Made by a program: the position numbers and the translations under genes
Notes under the pieces: generated by a model
Told to the model about the DNA's origin: nothing
Seen by the model: the letters and a program-made list of their open reading frames with translations, nothing else
Database searches by the model: none
NCBI RefSeq assembly: GCF_001028625.1
Contig: NZ_CP011805.1
Location: forward strand, 186,001 to 250,000
DNA: 64,000 nucleotides
Direction: 5' to 3'
Source of the DNA: Pelagerythrobacter marensis
Lineage (GTDB): Bacteria > Pseudomonadota > Alphaproteobacteria > Sphingomonadales > Sphingomonadaceae
Shown here: positions 32,650 to 41,256 of the stretch, in pieces
How positions within the stretch are numbered: the stretch's first letter is position 1
Layout of the letters: the number at the start of each line of letters is the position of its first letter

Positions 32650-35006
32650 CATCCGCCTTTCGAATGGGCACGGGCCAGCGCCGAAAGCAGCGCGTCGCGA
32701 TCGTACCGATATATGCTGTCCGGCGCGGTGCCGGCCGCATCGGGATACGAACGCAGACGCACGACATCGCCCGTCGTCGCGGCCGGTTCCGCCTGATCCA
32801 GAACCACCGCGACATCGGCTGTGCGGGGATCGTCCTCGTCCAGAATGTCGTAGCCGGCAGAACGGATCAGCGGTTCGAGAAAGCCCTTCGCCCAGGCGTC
32901 CGTGCGGGCAAGGCGGCAGGTCGGGCGGTGGGTGGATGCGCCCATCCGTCCATATCGTGCGAAGAGCCGGTGGGTATCAATCGCGCCAACGATCGTGTCG
33001 TCGATCAGCACTGTTCCTTCCAGAAGCGGATCGTCTTCCGCAGGAACGACAGGCCCTGTCAGTTCGGCCGTGTCGATGATGCTGCGGGCGGCATAGAGGA
33101 TGTCGGAGCCTCCATCGCTCAGCCGTAGCGCGATGACGCTGTCACGCGTACTGGTGGCGTCCTCGTCGTCCAGAATGAAGCCCAGAATGGGAAGGATCAT
33201 GCCATCTACGCTCACCAGCGGGGTAGGACCGGATCGATCGATGGCCGAAGCAGGCAGTGTGTGTATGTGCCGGATCGCCGGCATTCGTATCGCCAGCCGC
33301 CGGCTGCCGAACGCCTCGAACACCACAACGTGTTCGCCGGGATCTTCTGCATGAATGTCGGCCGCGCCTTGAACCGATGGGCGTGCCCGTGCCTGACTGG
33401 CAAGACCGTAGCGGTCCGCCAGGGCTGGAATATCGAGCTTCAGGATCGGTCGGCCATCGTCGAGCAGTGCGGTCCCGCCGAACAGCCCGATGCCTTCAAG
33501 CACTGGGGGGAGAGGCTTGAGAACGAGATCCTCGTTATCGAGCACGCGGTCCACCGCTACGGCGAAGAGATCGCCGCTGACCAGACGTATGAAAACGAAA
33601 GTGGCGCGGTCGAGATCGACGCCCTGATCCAGCCCCAGGACTTCTCCCAGATCGAGACAGGGGACTCTCTCGTTACGAAAGGTCAGAAAGATGCCGTCTC
33701 CCAGCCGGTCGACAGAGATCGCTCGCGAGGCGCTGCGGGCGATCTCCACGATGTAGGAACGCGGCAGGCCCAGCGTGTGGGCGCCGACGGTGACTGTCAG
33801 GCCTTCGACGATGCTCAGGGTCAGCGGGACGTAGAGGAACACGATCGTGCCCTGGCCGGCCTTGCTCGACACGGTCACCGATCCGCCGATCCGTTCGATA
33901 TTGGCGCGCACGACGTCCATTCCGACCCCGCGGCCGGAAACCTGGCTGACCCGGTCGGCGGTGGAAAATCCCGCAGCGAAAATCAGTTCCAGCGTCTGTT
34001 CTTCGCTCAGCGCGGCGGCCTGGGCTGAATCGATCAGACCGGCGGCTACCGCCTTCTTGCGCAACCTGCCCGGCTCTATCCCGCGACCGTCGTCGCTGAC
34101 CGCGATCACGATGCGATTGCCGGTCCGCCGGGCCGAAACGGTGATCGTGCCGATTTCCCGCTTGCCGGCGGAGAGGCGTTCCGACGGCGGCTCTATCCCG
34201 TGGTCGATCGCATTGCGCAGGATATGGGTGAGCGGATCGCGCACCGATTCGATCATTTCGCGGTCGAGTTCGACGTCGCCGCCATCCAGGTCGATCATTA
34301 CCTGCTTGCCCAGTTCGGCCGACAGATCGCGGACCATGCGCGGCAGGGCGCCGAACAGATGTTCGAGCCGCTGCATCCGCATCCGGGTTGCGCCTTCGCG
34401 AACCGTATCCAGGATAGACGACAGGCGATCGAAAGGCCCCTCCAGCGCAGGGTCGGTGCCGTGTTCGCGCAACCTTCGCGCCAGTTCGTTGCGGGCCAGG
34501 ACCATGTCGGAAACGCCGCTCATCACCCGGTCGAGCAGTTCGACGGGCAGACGGATCGAGCGTGATCCGCTGGCTTGCCGGGGTGCCCTGCCGCCCGACA
34601 GCTCTTCAGCCTGTATGCTTTCGCTGTCGGGTTCGTCGCCCTTGGGTTCGAGCGCTGCGATCAGTATCTCGTCGGCGCCGTCCGGGATCGTTTCGCCCCC
34701 ATCGATCGCGTCGATCATGTCGTTGATGCGATCGATGATCGCCAGCACCGCGCTCACCAGCTGGCCGCTGGCGCGGCGCTGGCCAGCGCGCACTTCGGAA
34801 AGCGCGCTTTCCGCTGCGTGGCTGAGTTTTTCGAGGCGCGGGAAGTCGAAAAACCCGCAGTTCCCCTTCACCGTATGGACGAAACGGAAAATGGCATCCA
34901 GCCGCTCGCGGTCCGCGGGATCGGCTTCCCACGCCACGATCTCACCCTCGATCGCTTGGAGCATCTCGCGGGTTTCGGCCACGAAGTCTGCCAGCAGGTC
35001 GTCCAT
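32649..35006 (-). CDS. cheA: Chemotaxis histidine kinase CheA with extended C-terminus
   Basis: A 785-residue CheA. HPt domain with phospho-His44 (FRFVHTVKGNCGFFDF), a short linker, dimerisation domain (about 150-225), ATPase (N-box HILRNAIDHGIE 261-272, G1 DDGRGIE, G2 GRGVGMDVV) and a CheW domain (about 390-535). Unlike the standard enzyme it continues: a second CheW-like region (about 555-690) and a receiver-like end (about 697-780) that keeps an Asp in ADVAVVLDQAE but lacks the acidic pair and the Lys. First gene of the che operon; its start lies inside a 14-bp inverted repeat. Confidence 0.94.
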   Translation of the reverse strand: MDDLLADFVAETREMLQAIEGEIVAWEADPADRERLDAIFRFVHTVKGNCGFFDFPRLEKLSHAAESALSEVRAGQRRASGQLVSAVLAIIDRINDMIDAIDGGETIPDGADEILIAALEPKGDEPDSESIQAEELSGGRAPRQASGSRSIRLPVELLDRVMSGVSDMVLARNELARRLREHGTDPALEGPFDRLSSILDTVREGATRMRMQRLEHLFGALPRMVRDLSAELGKQVMIDLDGGDVELDREMIESVRDPLTHILRNAIDHGIEPPSERLSAGKREIGTITVSARRTGNRIVIAVSDDGRGIEPGRLRKKAVAAGLIDSAQAAALSEEQTLELIFAAGFSTADRVSQVSGRGVGMDVVRANIERIGGSVTVSSKAGQGTIVFLYVPLTLSIVEGLTVTVGAHTLGLPRSYIVEIARSASRAISVDRLGDGIFLTFRNERVPCLDLGEVLGLDQGVDLDRATFVFIRLVSGDLFAVAVDRVLDNEDLVLKPLPPVLEGIGLFGGTALLDDGRPILKLDIPALADRYGLASQARARPSVQGAADIHAEDPGEHVVVFEAFGSRRLAIRMPAIRHIHTLPASAIDRSGPTPLVSVDGMILPILGFILDDEDATSTRDSVIALRLSDGGSDILYAARSIIDTAELTGPVVPAEDDPLLEGTVLIDDTIVGAIDTHRLFARYGRMGASTHRPTCRLARTDAWAKGFLEPLIRSAGYDILDEDDPRTADVAVVLDQAEPAATTGDVVRLRSYPDAAGTAPDSIYRYDRDALLSALARAHSKGG

Positions 35007-35053
35007 CTAAGTCCATGCCCCCGGATAATGGCGAGCGGTATGGACTTAGATGG
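35003..35053. promoter_or_regulatory. 14-bp inverted repeat spanning the cheA start codon
   Basis: CCATCTAAGTCCAT (35003-35016) and ATGGACTTAGATGG (35040-35053) are exact inverses with a 23-base spacer. In the cheA message the start codon (35006-35004) lies in the 3' arm and a GGGGG ribosome-site-like run lies in the loop. It may control cheA translation, serve as an operator, or end transcription of the upstream MATE gene. Confidence 0.55.
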
Positions 35054-35064
35054 TTAACGAAATG

Positions 35065-36411
35065 TCACCGGGAGGTGGCGGTCTTCCGCAGGGCCCGTGC
35101 GACGACATAGAGGGCGATCGCGCCCCCGATCAGGTTCGCCGCCAGCTCAGCGGCATAGATCGATTCCGCACCCCATGCCGGGCGCAGCACCCAGCCCACT
35201 GGCAGCATGATCAGGAACACCCGGGCGAAGCTTTGCAACAGGGCCCAGCTTGCCCTGTCGACCGCGTTGAGCGCCCCGTTGGCCACGATCAACAGGCCGA
35301 AGCCGGCATAGCCCCAGGCCGCGATGCGCAGATAGCTGTCGAATTCGGCGACGACCGCAGGATCAGCCGTGAAAAAGCCGGCGAACCATTCCCCGGCGGC
35401 GAACAGCACCAGCGCCAGGGCGAAGCCATAGACTATGCAGAATGCACCGGCTTCGCGCATTGCACGGCTGGCCCGGTCCGCGCGGCCCGCGCCCCAGTTC
35501 TGCCCCACGATCGCGCCGATCGAACCCGACAGGCCGAGCAGCGGGACGACAGCGAAGCTCTGTAACCGCCCGGCAGCGCCGAAACCCGCCACCGCCGCTT
35601 CCCCTTGCGAGGCGAGCAGTGCGGTCAGGACAGACAGCCCGATGGGGTTGATGGCATTGGAAAAGGCCGCCGGCGCGGCCACACGCACGATCGCGCGGGC
35701 GGATTCGGCAAAGCGGCATTCGCGGATCAGTGCGGGCCTGATCGGCAGTGCGGTCCGGGCAATCAGCCACAGCGCCATGGCGATCGCGAGGCCATAACCG
35801 GCGATCGTCGCGTAAGCGGCCCCGGCGATGCCGAACCCGGCAAATCCGAACGCGCCGGAAATCAGCGGCGGGTCGAGAACCCAGTTGGCCGCGGCATAGG
35901 AAAGCGAGACGAGGAAAGTCTTGCGCGCTTCGCCCTGGCCGCGCAGCACGCCGTTGAGCGCCATCTGCAACAGCAGGATCGGCATGCCGAGCGAGAAGGG
36001 CACCATATAGGCGCGGATCAGCGGTAGAAGCTGCTCGCTGGCCTGCATCATCCGAAACAGCGGATCGAGCAGAAGATATAGCGCGCAGCCGAGCGCGAGC
36101 CCCAGGCCAACCGCGAAGACGGCGCCGAAATTGGCCCGCCGCGCGGCCCGATCGACATCCCCTTCGCCCAGCGCGCGGGCGATCACGGCGTTGACCCCTA
36201 CCATCACGCCGACACCCAGGCTGGAAAGGGCGATGGTCACGGGAAAGACGAAAGCGACCGCGGCCAGCTCCGCACTGCCCAGTTGGCCGATGAAGTAGGC
36301 ATCGACCAAGCCCACCGACATGATCGCGGCGACGCCCACGACCATCGGCAGCGTCTGTTGTACGAGATGGCCGCGGATCGATCCGCGCGTCAACTTGGCC
36401 GTCTCGTTCAT
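35065..36411 (-). CDS. MATE-family multidrug/metabolite efflux protein
   Basis: A 448-residue inner-membrane antiporter with about twelve helices in two homologous halves. MATE hallmarks: LPMVVGVAAIMSVGLVDAYF, LGSAELAAVAFVFPV, GVLRGQGEARKTF, AAGRLQSFAVVPLLGLSGSI and IVGQNWGAGRADRA. Substrate unknown. It precedes the che operon on the same strand with a 58-base gap. Confidence 0.92.
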   Translation of the reverse strand: MNETAKLTRGSIRGHLVQQTLPMVVGVAAIMSVGLVDAYFIGQLGSAELAAVAFVFPVTIALSSLGVGVMVGVNAVIARALGEGDVDRAARRANFGAVFAVGLGLALGCALYLLLDPLFRMMQASEQLLPLIRAYMVPFSLGMPILLLQMALNGVLRGQGEARKTFLVSLSYAAANWVLDPPLISGAFGFAGFGIAGAAYATIAGYGLAIAMALWLIARTALPIRPALIRECRFAESARAIVRVAAPAAFSNAINPIGLSVLTALLASQGEAAVAGFGAAGRLQSFAVVPLLGLSGSIGAIVGQNWGAGRADRASRAMREAGAFCIVYGFALALVLFAAGEWFAGFFTADPAVVAEFDSYLRIAAWGYAGFGLLIVANGALNAVDRASWALLQSFARVFLIMLPVGWVLRPAWGAESIYAAELAANLIGGAIALYVVARALRKTATSR

Positions 36412-36516
36412 GGTTCCGCCGATAGCCGCCCGATCGCGCCCTGCCTAGCGGGAAGCTTGTGCGCGCCGCCGTGGCTGTGCGATAGCTGCCGCAAAGGACA
36501 CCGACCCAGGCATCGC

Positions 36517-37071
36517 ATGACCGCGCTCACCGTCAACGACCGGCCCGTCGAATTTGCGATGGACCCCGAAACCCCGCTGTTGTGGGCGCTGCGCGATGCG
36601 GCCAACCTGACGGGCACCAAGTACGGGTGCGGCGTGGGCGATTGCGGCGCCTGCATGGTGATCGTCGATGGTGAGGCGCTGCGCAGTTGCCTGATCACTC
36701 TGGCAGAGGCGGAGGGGCGGTTCGTCACCACGATCGAAGGGCTCAGCCGCGACCGGTCGCACCCTGTGCAGCAGGCGCTGGTCGCGGAACAGGCAATTCA
36801 GTGCGGGTTCTGTACGCCGGGTATCGCGATGGCCGCTGCCGCGCTGATCGCCAGAAATCCCGATCCTTCGGACAGCGAGATCAAGGCGGCGATCCCCAAT
36901 CTCTGCCGGTGCGGTGTCTATCCCCGTCTCGTTCGGGCGGTTCAGCGGGCAGGGCGTGTGGCGCGCCGGCTCGAACGGATCAGTGCCGCGCCCGCACCGG
37001 GAATCAGCGCCGAAGACGCGGCGAGAGAAGTGCCGGCGATGGCGGCGCCCGATCCCGCCGAGGGGGATTGA
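36517..37071 (+). CDS. Orphan [2Fe-2S] subunit of a molybdenum hydroxylase (IorA/CoxS-like)
   Basis: A 184-residue ferredoxin-like protein. Plant-type cluster Cys38, Cys43, Cys46 and Cys58 (KYGCGVGDCGACMVIVDG), and C-terminal helical-domain cluster Cys96, Cys99, Cys130 and Cys132 (QCGFCTPG, NLCRCGVYPR). This is the small electron-transfer subunit of xanthine-dehydrogenase-type enzymes, closest in style to isoquinoline 1-oxidoreductase alpha subunit, with a 40-residue extra tail. The large molybdopterin subunit that normally follows is absent; the next gene is convergent. ATG at 36517 gives the native start. Confidence 0.88.
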   Translation: MTALTVNDRPVEFAMDPETPLLWALRDAANLTGTKYGCGVGDCGACMVIVDGEALRSCLITLAEAEGRFVTTIEGLSRDRSHPVQQALVAEQAIQCGFCTPGIAMAAAALIARNPDPSDSEIKAAIPNLCRCGVYPRLVRAVQRAGRVARRLERISAAPAPGISAEDAAREVPAMAAPDPAEGD

Positions 37072-37098
37072 ACGCCGCCGTTCCTGCCGGGGCAGCCG

Positions 37099-39192
37099 TT
37101 ACAGCGCGAACCGCACGCCGATGCGGGCGCTGAACGGTTCGGCCGGCTGAATATTGTTGTTACCGTGCGCGCTCGGGTAATAGGTTTCGTCGAACAGGTT
37201 TTCGATGTTGAGCTGCACGGAAACAGCCTCGTTGACGGTAAAGTAGGCAGCGGCATCGACCCGCCAGTACGCGGGCAGAACGACGGTGTTGGAAAAGCTT
37301 GCGTATTGTTCCGACTGATGAACAACACCAAGCCCGAAGCCGAGCCTGTCGTTGAGGTCGAAGCGGTTCCAGGCGGCGATATGGTGGCGCGGAAGCTGCT
37401 GCAAACGGGCACCCGCGGTGCCGAAGTCGGACGTCGTCCGCAACTCGCCATCGAGATAGGTGTAGCCGATATTCGCCTGCCAGAAATCGGTCACCGACCC
37501 GGCAGCGCCGATTTCGAACCCTTCCACCCGGCTTTCGCCAGCCAGTACCACGACGCCCGGCCGATCGGGGGCCGGTGCCTGCGTGTTGGTGCGATCGAGG
37601 CGGAACGCCGCTGCCGTTATCAGCAGATCGTCTAGCGGCGACCATTTCAGGCCGATTTCGTAATTGGTGAACTTCTCAGGCTCGAACGCAGTGTCGCCGG
37701 GGCTGAGGATCAGGAACTGGTCGCCCGCCTGCGGCAGGAAGCTTTCGGCGAAACTGGCGTAAAGCGACAGCCGCGTGTCGGGCTTGACGATCAGGCCCAG
37801 ACGCGGACTGACTTTCTCGTCCACCCGGTCGCCCGGCGTCCCGCCGATCAGATCGGTGGTCTGAAGGTCGAAGCGATCCCAGCGCAGCCCGGCCACGATT
37901 TCGACGTGCTGGCCGATGCGAAGCTGTTCCTGCAAGTAGGCGGACAGCGTTTCGAGCTGGCTATCGCGCGAGCGGCTGGTGGGGGCCAGCGTGAATGCGG
38001 GAATCGCGATCCGCTCCGCCAGCGGCACCTGATTGGTGGTCGTGAAATCCACCGTGCGGCGGGCGTTCAGCGTATCCTGCCGCGTGGCCTCTACCCCGAC
38101 AAGCAGGGTCGAGCCGATCCCGTCCCCGCCGGTTTGCCAGACAAGGTTGGCCTGCCCGATCACGTTCTCACGTTCGGTCGCGTCCTGGTATCCGCCCAGC
38201 GTCACGCTCTGCCCATCGGTGCCGGAAGGCACGATGTTGGCATAGATCTTGTCGTAATCGGCGTATTGCACGCTGGCGTTGGCGCTCAACCCCTCGGCGA
38301 AGCTATGGTCCAGCCGCATACGCGCGATGTGAACCTTGGCGCGCGAGCGATTGAACTCGGGATCGCCGAAGAATGTATCGTCGTACCCGCGCAGCGGTTC
38401 GCCCATGAACGAGGGGATGCCGCGATCGGTGACACGGCTATCGTCGTCGTAGCTGTAGCTGGCGGTCACGCGCGTTTGCGGCCCCAGTTGCGCCGTCAGC
38501 GTCGGCGCGATCCCGATGAATCGCCCTTCGTAGAAATCGCGGTGACTGTCGAATTCCTCGTACGTGCCGTTCACGCGCAGCGCGACATTGTCGGCGAGCG
38601 GCTGGTTGAGGTCTGCGAGCAGGGCGAAGGCACCGAACGTATCGACCGAAGCCTGCCCGTTCAGAAAGGTTTCGCCCGCGCGCGCTGTCTTGCTGACCCG
38701 GTTGACCGCGCCGCCCCCCGCACCGCGCCCAAAGATCAGGGCATTGGCGCCCTTCAGCACTTCCACCCGCTCGATATTGTAGAGCGAACGATAGTACTGC
38801 GCATCGTCGCGCAGGCCGTCGAGATAGAAATCGGCGGTGGTTTCCTGGCCCCGGATGAACACTTCGTCCCGGTGCCCTTCGCCCGTTTCCAGGCTGACGC
38901 CGGGAACATAACGCAGCGCTTCGTTCAACTGGCGGACGGACTGGTCTTCCAGCTGGTCGGCGGTCAGAAAGTTCACCCCCTGCGGCACGTCGATCAGCGG
39001 GGTGGGGGTCTTGGTAGCCGTCGACCCGTCGTCGAGGCGATAACCATCCGCCGTACCCGTCACCACGATTTCGCTGGGCAGATAGTCGCGGTCGCCCGAT
39101 GGGGCCGACGACGCCTCGTCCGATGCGAGGCCCGGGGCGGCCATTGCGGCTATGCCTGCCATCAGCGCGGAGCGGAGTGCGTAACGTGTCAT
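37099..39192 (-). CDS. TonB-dependent siderophore receptor (Fiu/CirA-like)
   Basis: A 697-residue outer-membrane receptor. Signal peptide (ends about 24), plug with VPQGVNFLTADQLEDQ, LNEALRYVPGVS, VFIRGQET, FYLDGLRDD and VEVLKGANALIFGRGAGGG, then a 22-strand type barrel ending SARIGVRFAL. The plug style is that of catecholate or other siderophore receptors. ATG at 39192 has AGGAAACCACC upstream. A symmetrical element lies 43-67 bases before the start and is a candidate iron-regulator site. No siderophore synthesis or periplasmic ferri-siderophore transport genes are nearby. Confidence 0.92.
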   Translation of the reverse strand: MTRYALRSALMAGIAAMAAPGLASDEASSAPSGDRDYLPSEIVVTGTADGYRLDDGSTATKTPTPLIDVPQGVNFLTADQLEDQSVRQLNEALRYVPGVSLETGEGHRDEVFIRGQETTADFYLDGLRDDAQYYRSLYNIERVEVLKGANALIFGRGAGGGAVNRVSKTARAGETFLNGQASVDTFGAFALLADLNQPLADNVALRVNGTYEEFDSHRDFYEGRFIGIAPTLTAQLGPQTRVTASYSYDDDSRVTDRGIPSFMGEPLRGYDDTFFGDPEFNRSRAKVHIARMRLDHSFAEGLSANASVQYADYDKIYANIVPSGTDGQSVTLGGYQDATERENVIGQANLVWQTGGDGIGSTLLVGVEATRQDTLNARRTVDFTTTNQVPLAERIAIPAFTLAPTSRSRDSQLETLSAYLQEQLRIGQHVEIVAGLRWDRFDLQTTDLIGGTPGDRVDEKVSPRLGLIVKPDTRLSLYASFAESFLPQAGDQFLILSPGDTAFEPEKFTNYEIGLKWSPLDDLLITAAAFRLDRTNTQAPAPDRPGVVVLAGESRVEGFEIGAAGSVTDFWQANIGYTYLDGELRTTSDFGTAGARLQQLPRHHIAAWNRFDLNDRLGFGLGVVHQSEQYASFSNTVVLPAYWRVDAAAYFTVNEAVSVQLNIENLFDETYYPSAHGNNNIQPAEPFSARIGVRFAL

Positions 39193-39234
39193 GGTGGTTT
39201 CCTGTGCAAGGGGCAGCGGATGATTGGCGGCGCC

Positions 39235-39259
39235 GCTATTGCAACGCCCTCGCAATAGC
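39235..39259. promoter_or_regulatory. Inverted repeat upstream of the siderophore receptor
   Basis: GCTATTGC, nine bases, GCAATAGC: a perfect 8-bp inverted repeat 43 bases upstream of the receptor ATG, overlapping the region expected to hold its promoter. AT-rich relative to surroundings. A Fur/Mur/RirA-class operator is the natural guess, but the match to a known consensus is not clear by eye. Confidence 0.5.
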
Positions 39260-39365
39260 AATCGACATCTGCCGCAGTCGCAGGGAAATGGCGCCGCTGT
39301 GACTTTTCCGCCACGAGCGATGGCGCTAGGGAGCTGGCAGCACTGCGAATTTCAGGAGAGCGACG

Positions 39366-39710
39366 ATGAAGGCAACCATCTGGCACAACCCCAAATGCGG
39401 AACGTCGCGCAATACGCTGGCCATTCTGGAAGCGCGGGAGGATATCGACCTGACGGTGGTCGAATACCTCAAGACTCCGCCGAGCCGGGACAAGCTGGCC
39501 CAGCTCTATCGCGATGCCGGAATGTCCCCGCGTGAGGGGTTGCGCCTGCGCGGCACGGATGCTGCGGAGCGCGGACTACCCGACGCGGGCGACGACCAGG
39601 TGCTGGATGCGATGGCCGATGATCCGCGGCTGATCGAACGTCCGCTGGTCGAAACGGAAAAGGGTGTGCGCCTGTGCCGCCCGAAGGAAGCGGTCGACGA
39701 AATCCTCTAA
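39366..39710 (+). CDS. arsC: Arsenate reductase, ArsC (glutaredoxin-coupled type)
   Basis: A 114-residue thioredoxin-fold enzyme of the ArsC/Spx family. Catalytic Cys11 lies in the diagnostic NPKCGTSRNTL, and the arginines expected to stabilise arsenate lie in EGLRLRGT, LIERPLVET and VRLCRP. It reduces arsenate to arsenite using glutathione and glutaredoxin. GGAGAGCGACG precedes the ATG. There is no arsB/arsR/acr3 beside it, so it may be a stand-alone copy; its stop overlaps the convergent MFS gene. Confidence 0.92.
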   Translation: MKATIWHNPKCGTSRNTLAILEAREDIDLTVVEYLKTPPSRDKLAQLYRDAGMSPREGLRLRGTDAAERGLPDAGDDQVLDAMADDPRLIERPLVETEKGVRLCRPKEAVDEIL

Positions 39711-41146
39711 CCGTCTTCTGCCGCTGCGCGCCCCTCCAGAACCGCATCGGCATCGAGCGAGCGATAGCCGAGCACGAAGACGGCGGCGCACAGAAGGCAG
39801 ATCGCGGCAAAGCCGATCCACTGATGATGGCCATAAAGCCAGACTCCGATCGCGGGCGCGACGACATAGGCCGCACCGTTGACCGAAGCGACGATGCCGC
39901 CGATCTGGCCCTGTTCCTGCCGGGTGACGGCAAGCGAGGCCCCGGCGGTAAAGCCGGGCCGGTAGAGGCCGAAACCGAGTGAAGCGACGGCGAACCCGAG
40001 CGCGATCGCGTGCAGGTTCTGCGCTACCGAAAAGCCCAGAACGCCGACAATGGCCAGCGCCATGCCCCACAAGGTCGAGGCACGCGGGCCCAGTTTGAGC
40101 ATCGGGATCAGGCCCCACTGCGCCAACAGGGTGGCGATCGCGCCGCACATCAGGATCAGGCCGATCGGGCCGGTGCCGGCGGCGGGATCGTCCCGCAGAC
40201 CCAGCCGGTCGAGGATGAAGAACCCGATAATTCCCAACGTCGCGGCCTGGGCATGTCCGCCCAGAAGGCCCGCGACCACCCACGGGCGCAATCGCCGATC
40301 GCGCCATGAAAGGTCGGGTATCGCCGCTGCGCCGACGGTTCCATCCGATGGTGCAGCACCGCCTGCGTCCGTCGTTGCCGCTACGTCGTCGCTCTCGCTA
40401 CCGTCATCGTCGCCCCGGCCCACGGCGGGGTTCGAATTGGCGCTGAAGGGGGCGGCCACGACATTGCCGCGCGCGGCGAAGCTGGGCGCATCGTTGGGCA
40501 GCCGCAGGCGCAGCGCGACCAGCACCGCAACCCCGACCGCCGCGAAGGCGAAGAACGGCCCGACCAGCCCGGTGGCGGGGAAGATCAGCAGCGGTGCCAG
40601 GGCCGGGCCGATCACCGTGCCCAGCCCGAAGCTGGATGCGATCAGCGCCATTGCCTTGGTCCGTTCCGAACGCGGCGTCCGGCTTGCGACGTAAGCCTGC
40701 ACCGCCGGCGGTGCGGCAGATCCGAAGCCGCCATAGAGGCTGCGCGCGGCGGCGAAGAAGATCAGCGTGGCTGCCGCCGGGATTGCGGCGGCCAGGCCGA
40801 ACATCAGGACAAGGCCGCACAACGCGAACGAGGCGATAAAGCCGCCAAGCCCGATCGCCATCATCGCCTTGCGCCCCCGGCGGTCGGAGCGGCGGGCCCA
40901 TATCGGGGCGAAAATCACCCACAGTAGCGCGGACCACGTATAGGCGATCGAAATCCACACGTCCGCCACGCCCAGGGCGGTGCCGACGGAGGGCATGACC
41001 GATTGCATCGCGGTATTGCCCGCCGCAGTAACCAGCATGACCAGGAACAGCAGGGTCATCCGGCCGCGCGAAATGCCGAGCGGCGGGGCGGGGGGAAGGG
41101 GGGCCTGCAGAATCTGCGGTTCGGGGGCGGAGTCGCGGTCGCTCAT
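39707..41146 (-). CDS. MFS transporter (TCR/Tet-like drug efflux type)
   Basis: A 479-residue transporter with about twelve helices. The loop 2-3 motif is IWARRSDRRGRKAMM; the 5th-helix antiporter motif region is IASSFGLGTVIGPALAPLL. The long central cytoplasmic loop (about 235-300) is unusually rich in Asp/Gly/Ala (GRGDDDGSESDDVAATTDAG). Start ATG at 41146 (MSDRDSAPEPQ) is preferred over an upstream in-frame ATG that would leave no promoter space. The substrate is unknown. It converges on arsC with a four-base overlap and diverges from the methyltransferase gene. Confidence 0.87.
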   Translation of the reverse strand: MSDRDSAPEPQILQAPLPPAPPLGISRGRMTLLFLVMLVTAAGNTAMQSVMPSVGTALGVADVWISIAYTWSALLWVIFAPIWARRSDRRGRKAMMAIGLGGFIASFALCGLVLMFGLAAAIPAAATLIFFAAARSLYGGFGSAAPPAVQAYVASRTPRSERTKAMALIASSFGLGTVIGPALAPLLIFPATGLVGPFFAFAAVGVAVLVALRLRLPNDAPSFAARGNVVAAPFSANSNPAVGRGDDDGSESDDVAATTDAGGAAPSDGTVGAAAIPDLSWRDRRLRPWVVAGLLGGHAQAATLGIIGFFILDRLGLRDDPAAGTGPIGLILMCGAIATLLAQWGLIPMLKLGPRASTLWGMALAIVGVLGFSVAQNLHAIALGFAVASLGFGLYRPGFTAGASLAVTRQEQGQIGGIVASVNGAAYVVAPAIGVWLYGHHQWIGFAAICLLCAAVFVLGYRSLDADAVLEGRAAAEDG

Positions 41147-41256
41147 CGCAGGCCGGGCTAGGCCGGGCGCGCGATGCTTGCAATATGCCCGCCGATTTGC
41201 AAACGGCGCGCGATTGCGGCAGCTTGGCACCAACGCAATCGAGCGAGGCATTTTTC

